Assembly (NCBI GenBank): GCA_039707655.1
Contig: CM077674.1
Location: forward strand, 239,111,904 to 239,175,903
Reading direction: 5' to 3'
Source of the DNA: Elymus sibiricus
Lineage: Eukaryota > Streptophyta > Magnoliopsida > Poales > Poaceae
Length of the DNA: 64,000 nt
Below the pieces are notes generated by a model that saw nothing but the letters and a program-made list of their open reading frames with translations, searched no databases and was not told the origin of the DNA. The position numbers were made by a program, and so were the translations under genes. Positions 55,225 through 64,000 of this stretch are shown here, one piece after another (within the stretch, counting starts at the first letter, position 1; the number at the start of each line of letters is the position of its first letter).

Positions 55225-58200
55225 TCACTTCTTAAGCAACAGATTTCTGAACTCGTCATTCGACTTCAGCTCTTCCGCAGCAACATCTGGTTTCTCATCT
55301 TTCTTGTAGCATCCAAGTGGTTTGACCAAAGCCCGCGGCGCAAATAATGTGTTCTTGCCTGTGATTTTCGTCTCACCTTTGGGCATCTCCTTCTCTGAAC
55401 TACCTTCAACAGGCGCCTTTTCACCATGATCACCCCCTGAAGGCAGTTTATCTGTAGAAACCAAGTCAGATAAATCATATTTGGTCAGAATCTTAAGCTA
55501 CAAGAATGTAGTCCATGGCATAATTGCGAGGATGAAGGCTGCCTACAAAGGTCAAGTAGAGGTCACTAATAGCTTTATGCTCATGTAAGACATCAATTTA
55601 TTGTGGGAAAATGGTTCATGTCACATGTCCTCGAGGAAAAACGGGAAACATAATTCACACGAGTCCTACTTGTACAGCAATCCAAGATATACAATTATAA
55701 AAGTAGCCACCCTATGCATCAGTGTAAACATGCCAAAGGACATACAGTATAACTGCAGCAATAAGTGTAAAAGTACATGCTTAATGCTAACAAGTTTCAG
55801 AAGCCAGTCTTAATTGGATTGACCCAGTTCCCCACTTTCAAGTGAGATGGGCATAGGTACCTTCCCAAACTGCGCTGCATGACCATCAAATAGCATAGCA
55901 AATACACTACTAGTTCGCTTGTTACAACGATGTTCAATGTTTGCCAGATGTAAAGTTCCCATTCCTTCCACAGTAGTTGTAGGCTTTTAAGTTTATATAT
56001 GCAATTTTGCAATGTGAAAACACCACGATTCTACTATTAACAGGAGAAGATGTGCGGTGTCAGCCAAAGAACATACCTTTGGAGGAAGTGCCTGCTTCAC
56101 GGTTCTTCTTACTCTTGCTTGGATCTGATGGAGCAATACTTACTTTCTTACTGAGCAACCTTTGCTTGTTTTTTCTAATGGCTGCCTCAAGATGATCCTT
56201 GTCTGAAAAGTCCACATACGCCAACCCCTGCAAAACATCCATGGAAAAACAAATGAACATGAGAGATTAAATGTTCTGAGGATGCACTCCACAAAATTTA
56301 CGACTCAAGAATTCTTCCCATTTAACAAATTATAAGAGATGAGCGTAATGAGAAAAGAAACAAGATCACAGAACTCATCCTTTTTTCTTAAATTTGCAAA
56401 CATGCTAAGCACGGAAATCTATTGATGGGAAATATGCCTTAATAACAGTTTAGGATTCTAGTAACGATGATACCAGAATGGTAAAATATAGGAACTTTCT
56501 AGAGCCGGCTGAAGATAGTGGTTAACTCAAGAATTGACGGCCACGATGATACCACTTCGAGAAGTTAAGTTGGCACAAAAAGCTTGAGAAAAGTAACCTC
56601 TCAAAAGACATGTACACCTATTTAATCAACTCGGATGTACCAATGAACTACTGGAACATCTACCCTGATTATACGAGAGATATTTTTTACGTCTTGACTG
56701 CTGTAATGGTTATATATGTACCGCTCAGAATACATGTGCATCTCCAGCATAACATTGTAAAAATCTACCTCAGGAATAGGAACTGCCTTGTTTCACAGTG
56801 GAGAAATGCTTTGGTGCAGAAATTTTTTGAGGGAAAAAAAAGATAAGGCCAAAAGGGAAGAAGCCCTTTTGGCATATTTATAAGAGGTGGTGAACTGAGA
56901 ATTCAAACCCAGGTTGGGTAACCAGTTGCCCCAGGAAACTTCTCACTTGTTCAAAAATTAATAAGTGAGCACATCATTGGATGCTAGAGGCAAATAATTA
57001 AGGATGTTGAACACATACCCTTGATTTTTTCGTGAATCTGTCCCTCAGTAACCTTATGTCTACCACGCCACCAATGTCAGAAAAGAAACCACGGATGTGC
57101 AGCTCAGTTGCCTATAGAAAGAGTAGACGCTTACTTTATTGAAGTTCAGGAGCTAAGTGCAGATAAAGAAACAAAAGGAGGCATACTTTCAAGTCTATAT
57201 TTGACATGTAGGCAGTGCATTTGTCACTGTAGAAGTACGGCTTCGGTTGATTTGAACTTGTATTTCCTCCTTTGCTGTCACCTTCAACTTTCATTTCCAC
57301 AGGCGCCTCGGCCTTCCCTTTGCTGGCCTCTCCAGCTTCTTGAAGATGACTGTCTGTGCTTTGTTCCTTCGATCTGTGGTCATCTGATGACACAGTCTTT
57401 TTAGGTGGATTATCTTTCCTTTTTTTAGCAGGAGGCTGCACTTTACTGGTCATTTTACTTGGCTTTCTTTTCTGAGAGGAATCATTTGCATAAGAAGTTT
57501 CTTTGGGGGCTGAGGATGGGTCCGATTTAGCCTCCTGCTGAGCCTTGAACATTATAAGCTCCTTCAAACGAGGGGTGACCTGGTCAAGTAGCATGATGAT
57601 AAGTTAAGCAACTACAGTTTACACAATAACCCACACCAATCTAAGTCACAAAGTTAAATTATAAAACACTTTGACTTGCGGGATATGGTAACCCCTTTCA
57701 GAATAATTACAAATGCAACAGATATAACTAATCTTTGCACTGAGGACTTGTCTTGCATGTAAGCCTTTATGGTATCAAAAATTGTAGCAAATAGTCAAAC
57801 TTTAGGCACACGGGGCCAGAAACATCCAGAAACTTTATGGGGAATAATCAAGCAGGATAGCAGATCTTATGAGTTGCTCTATAGGACAGAGTGCATTGAA
57901 CAGGTGTTTCATACATATTTATAATCAATCCAAGGAGCATTCACTCACATAGTGTTCGGAGGGATATGAAAGGTGCAACAGACAAATTAAACATTTATTT
58001 ACCAGAAAGGTCCAGTTTTTATAATGGAACAAAGAAGAAAAATGCTTTATCGCAAAAAGAAGAAAAATGATGTACTTGTCAAACACTAGATGATACCCCA
58101 CGCGATGCTGCAGGACACTACTCAAAATAACCACTGAGAAGAGATGATTCACATAATGCAAAAAAAAAAAAAAAAGACAGGATAATGGTGGCTAGTGGTA

Positions 58201-61200
58201 AATTAACATTTGTTACAACTATATTCCTTGCATATTTTATCTACGAAATTAATGATTTCGTCAAATTATTGTTCTCCCGTTAAAATATACTTCCTCCGTC
58301 CGGAATTAACTGACGCTGAAACGAGTGTATCTACACACTGAAACACGTCTAGATACACTCATTTCAGCGTCACTTAATTCCGAACGGAGGTAGTATGTGA
58401 GCTACACACAAATAAGTACTATAGTACAATTGTCCCAAACTCCCAATAAAATATTTGAACACAAAATGATGGAAGATAAACCCACCAATCTGTGAGGAGA
58501 TATAACAGGGTTATCCAAAAATACGCAAAAAAAAGAGGCACAGTACAAATAACCCAAAAGAGAGATACTTCTGAGGATCCAGGAACTGCATCAGACAATG
58601 TCTCTCGAATAGATATGTAAACTGCATGTATCTTATACTGTGGACGAAATAGTACATAGAAGTGTAGAACCTACATCCAGCAATGTCTCTCGGATTATTG
58701 GGCACTTTAAGACCTCGACATATCAAAGTATTATGGTAATTATTTTTCAACATGTATACTGGGTAACTTGGCTATGTCTACAAAGAAGATGGTTCTTATT
58801 GGAAGAACAAAACAATGCTAGCCATCATTCAAGGGACCAAACAAAATCATAACATATTTGCCACTGGAGAATGGTTTCACTTATGTCAACAAGTCAACAC
58901 AAGACACAATATGATTGAATCTAGTATATAAATCCTAGCGTACAAAATGTCAAGTATATATGTCAAACATTCGTCCACAGTATAAGATACATGCAGTTTA
59001 CATATCAAGTAGGAGTATATATGTCAAACATTCGTCCACAGTACAGAATGTCACCTCACTGTCTCGAATGCTTATTAAAAATGAAACCAGTTTCATGACG
59101 AACTGATAAGAGGCACACAGCTGAATGCCCAACCAGATAACTACCTATCCAGAAGACAATAATTAAGCGGTTAAAAGAACTAGCAAGGCACCTATCCACT
59201 GCCGTAGCTGATGTGGCTTAAATTCAATCGAAGGAAAATGATACGGACCTAAGACAAAAATAAAAGGTGAAAAAAAGAAGGATATACACCCAAAACATCG
59301 TGCAGCAGCATACCTTTTTTATAGCAACGTCATAATCATCCAAGGTGCCATGCTCCCTTTCAAATCTTATCCACGCATGACATACAGCCTAGTAAGTTGC
59401 AGTCATCATTATTCATTGCCTTTGCCAAAGATAAAACATAAATGGCAATGGAAATGGAAGGAACTATGACAATTAAGATATCTGTTTCAAATCATGCAGT
59501 TCATTTGCAGTAACTATGAACCAAGGTTCTTTTGGCAATACAAGTATCACTAAATACAAAGAAAATTATAACTGAAATAAAGTTTCAAGTATTCAATACT
59601 ATTCAGTAAGAAAAGGTTCAAAAGCAAGGAAAACTATCAATTTGGGGATCATGCCATGGTGCACATCTTTGGTGTATAGTTCAAGTCCACCAGAATGGCC
59701 CATTTGTCAGAATGGGGTTGTAAGCCGGATATATGAACCATACAACAAGAGGAGTTCTCATGTCATACCGTCTGGAACTATGGACTTTATCTATTTGAAT
59801 ATAGTCCAAATTAAATAAGTGGGCTACTCATTCAGCTCTAATACTTATTCTCCCATTATTATGGCCTGACATGCTTTTGGATATATAACATCTCGCAGCA
59901 TTCCAATATTGTGGAGCCCAATAGATCAAGTAGGGCAGTAAAATTTCGCTAGCAAGTTGGTTTACAGACCAAGCAGGAGAGACATTCTTGTAGTTGCTCA
60001 AGAAGAGCTTACCTCTGATCCAGACCCAGCAATTTTTTTTGCTATAACAACGCTTGTAAAGTGATCTTGCCTCATGAGTATGCCCCACTTCTATCTCCAT
60101 TGAAATATAGTGCTGCCAAACCTCCAAAACTGACCCACTGGAAGTAAACAGATTCAACTTAGTGCCAGTAATGAGAAAATTGTATGAACTTGCACAAACA
60201 TAATAATAAACCTTTTCTTGAGAACATTTTCCCAAGCTCCACGTGCTGCAGCTATATCTTTGCCAATATTACACTCTAATTTAGCCCAGTATGCATGCAA
60301 GAGTAATAGCTCCTCAATTCCTAGATGTGGTGAGAGAAACTCAGCAGCATCCTGATATTATATACTCAAAGTTAACTCTCCTTCGAAACAAAAATAATAA
60401 TTAACTCTAGTACAAACAAAATAAAATGCATGTACACAGCTAGCTCGTAGAGAACATACCACGAATGTCTGCCTAATCAGTTCGAAATCCAAGCCAGTTG
60501 GCATTCTCCGTCTTAAACTATCAACTCAAGATAAATATTGAGGTACTGCAAAAATGCAATCATCCAAATGAAAGGTGTATCAGACCTTACTAGATCAGTC
60601 CTCAAAAAGAACGTGCTAGGTTATCCAGGAAATTACAGCTATTGTCGGGCTGATCAAAACAAGCAGATCTGCGCGCGCGCGCGCGCGTGCGTGAGTGAGT
60701 GAGTGAGTGAGTGAGGGGTGAGATGGAGGATGCAAGTGCAGATAAATCACCTCGTTCATACTTGGAAAAGTACATTGAATGGCTAGCTCAAAGACCTGCA
60801 AACAAGACGTGCATATATGTTGGTAGACGAACAATAATCTTCTCCAATGAAGGCAACAAAAGAGTACAGTGAACACAATAGCATGTCATGGCATGCACCA
60901 GTATTCAATGAAGTGCTTGTTGCTTTAGGATATTATATCTACCAACTATGGAACAAACTAGGTACCTACCGCCATGAAGAGGCAGGATGGGGAGTACTTT
61001 CTCCAACCAGGTTTAAAAGTTCACCTCATACTTTGGGTCAAACTTTGACCATACATTTAACTAATATAAAATATTATTTATTGAACAAAAAAATATATCA
61101 TTGAAAACTTTTTTTGAATATCCAGTGGTATAATAAATTAGTTAAACTTATGGTCAAAGTTTGATCCAAAGTACGGGAGGGACTTATAAACCCGGACAGA

Positions 61201-63324
61201 GGAAGTAGGACTTAACCCCTAATCAACAATCCAAAGATGTTGATAATTGATAGAGACGTTGTTCCTTATAGTGGAGGACTTAACCCCTAATCAACAATCC
61301 AAAGGATACAGATTCAATCTCTATGTCCAGTCTTATTTCTTTCCTATCTATATAACTCTCCTATTTTAACAAATAATATTCCATATTTGTTAGAATATTA
61401 CCTGACCCTATATCAGTGCACATAACATATTAGGGGTAACAAAGTTACACAAATTAAATATCCTAACATGCTACCGAATACTATATTAAAATGAACTTTC
61501 CTCCAACTTATTATGGAGTTCTCAGTATAAAGCAGAAGCACACCTCTAGTTCTCTACCTAAATACCCAATCACTTTAATAGTAATCGCTTCATATTGGCA
61601 GAATGGGCTTAAGTGACAGGACTTCTGCCAAGAGAGGTGAACAAATTTTGGAAAATGCTAGTTAAAGTCAACAGCAATGAAAGCTTAAATATAGCACCCC
61701 TTGGTCAATTTTGAAACCTGTCTGTTATTGCAAGTAAGAAAACTCAGTGAATATACAACATAACAAGTACTGAACAGTGGAACCAGACTTTGGACACTGA
61801 ACTCCGGCATTTCCTTTGCATACAAGTACAAATTTGAGTTTCTAAATTATAAAACCAAAAGTCAGGGAACATATAAATGTAATAAACTGAACTACCAAAT
61901 AGTGGCACCAGATTTTGAACACTGAATTATGCTATTTCCATTACATACAAATATGATTTCAAGTTTTTGAATTATAAAATCCCCGACTACATACCAACAG
62001 AGAGACCAAAGGTACTTACATGTCGCAGTTCATCTTCAGATGCACAAATTCGCTCCAAAGACAGCAAGTAGTGGACCCATAGGTCACTAACCCATGTACA
62101 GTTTCTCGTCGCTCTGTGGTAAACACTTTTTAGTATAGCAGGTACCTGCAAGAGAAATCAGAAATTAAGCAATTATTGCCACTTAAAAGAAAACATCATC
62201 ATCATTATTTCATTAGATCTAAAGATCCAGACGTATTGTCACATCGGACATCACAGTTTCAAAGAGTACCTTTAGGGTTCTGTCCAGGTAACTCGTGTAT
62301 CCCATCCATAGATCACTTGAAACGGGAAGCTCTGAAACGGCCCGTTCGTATAAAACTTGGACACGAGCAGGGTCACCAAAAGACTCCTCAAATTTGATGT
62401 ATTTCTGTTTCATCACCAACAAACAAACAACAGTGAGTTTACTGAAAACCAAGATTTCGTAAAGAAAAGCATCGCCATACCAGGAACATTTGTAGTTTGT
62501 TAGCCTCGGATTCAGCCGCGTCGCTTAGTTCATCCTCGTACTGCTTCCGTGCATTGTACATCTCGCTGGCCTTTTTGTAAGCAGATAAAACATTTGGGGG
62601 AACATCATCAATCTGGGAATCTGGGTCCCTTGTATTGCCTTCTTCAGCTTCCCAATACTTATACGCAGCAAGTGTTGACTCAATGTCAGCCAAAGGAACA
62701 GATAACTGGCGGTGGAAGAGCGCACTTACACGTTGAACCTGCTTTGCCTTCTCCTCGTCATTACCATCACTTATGGTCAAAATAGCCATCTCATATTCCC
62801 TGTAGGCTTCCCATAATTTGCTGCCTTCAGTCACGTGTAGCCCCCCTGCAGTGATTGCACGCTCATACAAATCCCTCATTTTTGAGAGACCAAGATTGCG
62901 AACATTGAGACACTGACTGATCATGCTCTTCAACATAATCAAGGTAATCCCGCCATAACTTAATATTCTGCAATAACATGATCATCAAGATAAGTTAGAA
63001 CTCCACACGCTCAGTAGTTTAAACTTAAAACCACAAAAACAGTTCGACATACCAGATATTCTTGCACTCCACGTTCATAGAGTTTTTCAATATCATCAAA
63101 AGATCCACGACTGTAACAGACAGTATATAGGTTTTAGTGCCAATACATAAATAGTTCAGGAGATCATTTCAAGAGAAAAGAATCACAAACCCAGAGCTCA
63201 ATGAAATTTCATCCTTTGCCCAATCCTGCCACATCTTCGGTGTGAGAGGGAAGTACTTGTTCATCTCCTCCCTTGCAGCACGAAGCTTCTCGATATCCCC
63301 GGATTTTCTCAAGCATTGTATGAG
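55225..63324 (-). CDS. SART3: SART3/EMB140-like U4/U6 recycling factor (14 exons, 5' end outside window)
   Basis: Minus-strand exons with GT-AG edges: 63,324-63,191; 63,110-63,053; 62,967-62,481; 62,404-62,270; 62,145-62,020; 60,795-60,751; 60,545-60,460; 60,351-60,212; 60,137-60,013; 59,388-59,314; 57,579-57,187; 57,111-57,019; 56,227-56,077; 55,451-55,225. They encode HAT repeats (KLWRDYLDYVEEHD, KLWEAYREYEMAIL, VLEVWQHYISMEIEVGHTHE, HAWIRFEREHGTLDDYD), a basic nuclear-type linker (PPAKKRKDNPPKK), one RRM (CTAYMSNIDLK to GLAYVDFSDKDHLEAAIRKN) and the Lsm-type end KSNDEFRNLLLKK before TGA. The family reassembles U4/U6 snRNPs in the nucleus. All exon junctions keep phase, but three frame breaks lie inside exons: an extra base at about 62,891, about 4 bases missing at about 60,522, and one A too many in the A8 run at 60,033-60,040. 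Either a young pseudogene or sequence error. Confidence 0.85.
58290..58393. mobile_element. Stowaway MITE in an intron of the SART3-like gene
   Basis: CTTCCTCCGTCCGGAATTAA at the left and TTAATTCCGAACGGAGGTAG at the right pair as terminal inverted repeats, flanked by TA on both sides. The 104-bp element folds almost completely (TGACGCTGAAA against TTTCAGCGTCA). It lies in the intron between exons 59,388-59,314 and 57,579-57,187. Confidence 0.92.
60672..60716. repeat. (GC)n-(GTGA)n microsatellite
   Basis: CGCGCGCG repeated about nine times, then GTGA about seven times. It lies in the intron 3' of exon 60,795-60,751, close to the splice donor. Confidence 0.9.
60997..61205. mobile_element. Stowaway MITE in an intron of the SART3-like gene
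   Basis: The left end CTTTCTCCAACCAGGTTTAAAAG and the right end CTTATAAACCCGGACAGAGGAAG are diverged terminal inverted repeats with TA on both sides (60,995-60,996 and 61,206-61,207). Inner arms GGTCAAACTTTGACCATA and TATGGTCAAAGTTTGATCC pair. 209 bp, older than the copy at 58,290. Confidence 0.88.
61206..62019 (-). other. Intron of the SART3-like gene with a local duplication
   Basis: Between exons 62,145-62,020 and 60,795-60,751. Direct repeats: GGACTTAACCCCTAATCAACAATCCAAAG at 61,209 and 61,276, and a looser pair near 61,790 and 61,915 (ACCAGA-TTTGGACACTGAA). No gene. Confidence 0.6.
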
Positions 63325-64000
63325 CTACCAAAAAAAATATGGAACAGTAAAACACCATGGAACATTAAGCTAGTAATACGATAGCACTTATCAATCAACA
63401 ATATCCACTTTAAAGGCAGCCAAAGCATCCCAATTACTAAACCAGTAAAAGATCCATCCTCTTAACAAAGCTCAGAGGTGCTGAAATTTTCATCCTAATG
63501 GCCAAATCTAGTGTATGAGTGGTGCAAATGCAGAGGAGCACGCCCTAAGCAGATAACTTAGCAGATAGAAACCACCGCAAAGCTCGAACTAATCCAAGAC
63601 CACTGCAAATGCATTCTGCTTCTTGATATTCCCTGATGACCTCGAGCATTATGTGTACAGCAAAAATCAAAGGTGAAACAGCAAAACATCCATCAAACAT
63701 AAGCTAGTCACGTGATGAGATCGTATCAATGTCCACCTACGGCGGCCAAGGTTCAGCTACTGACATAAGAAAGACGCAGGTGGACATAGAAATCAAGAGT
63801 ATATTTAATACAATGAGCTTATATCAGTGATCTAAATGCTCTTATATCAGTTTACAGAGGTAGTATTCCTAACAAAATGAGCTCAACCACACTGAAATCG
63901 TTGCCCAATGGCAAAACCAGCGCCACAAAGGTCCAAATGCGTAAGAGCGTGCCCTGGGTCGAAAACCTAGTCGACGCTGTGGAGAGCGTGCCCTGAGTCG
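63325..64000 (-). other. Intron (or upstream part) of the SART3-like gene
   Basis: Sequence 5' of the first recognised exon, which starts at a splice acceptor (TTTTTTTTGGTAG). No further coding exon is recognised up to the window edge. A GAGAGCGTGCCCTG-type motif is repeated near 63,950-63,995. The start codon must lie outside. Confidence 0.5.

Overview
The window looks like nuclear DNA of a Triticeae grass (wheat, Aegilops or barley group). The reasons are Angela/WIS/BARE-type copia LTRs, an Athila-type gypsy element with a tRNA-Asp primer site, CACTA ends carrying TTTGCCGTCTGC palindromes, Stowaway MITEs with CTCCCTCCG termini, and plant genes with short GT-AG introns. Nested transposons make up most of the sequence. 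Only the right end (about 50.9-64 kb) holds clear chromosomal genes.

Layout. 1-11,628: a complete copia element (743-9,463, plus strand, TSD ATCAT) sits inside the leader of an older, inverted relative, whose 5' LTR is 9,881-11,628. 11,629-17,063: older low-copy sequence with two XS-type zinc-finger gene remnants, a TTGGCA-rich foldback element, a MITE, an exon-like ORF and a ~630-bp tandem duplication. 17,064-27,348: an Athila-like gypsy element (minus strand, TSD ACTGC) with broken gag-pol but an intact extra ORF in the env position; it interrupts the second copy of the duplication. 27,374-30,057: a cluster of TTGGCA foldback units, hit by a Stowaway and by a solo LTR (27,733-29,852, TSD CAAAT). 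30,310-31,408: a three-exon B3-domain (REM-like) gene with one premature stop. 31,780-32,420: an AT-rich array. About 32,811-39,954: a minus-strand CACTA element with a TNPA-like ORF and an internally deleted TNP2, a long hairpin and simple repeats. About 40,000-43,272: a FAR1/MULE transposase-derived gene (minus strand) with stops. 44,605-50,839: a decayed minus-strand copia (TSD CAGAC) with a very short 5' LTR.

The gene-bearing right end holds a BCS1/ASD-type AAA-ATPase relative (50,919-52,626) with a frameshift and an altered Walker A, then a 1.6-kb Mutator-like element with long TIRs and a perfect 9-bp TSD. Last comes a 14-exon minus-strand gene for a plant SART3/EMB140-like U4/U6 recycling factor (HAT repeats, RRM, C-terminal Lsm-type motif). 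It runs off the right edge and shows three reading-frame breaks.

No operon-like or defence-like system is present. The main interest is in disrupted regulatory genes (XS finger, B3, FAR1, AAA, SART3), the insertion order of the elements, and several uncharacterised palindromic units.
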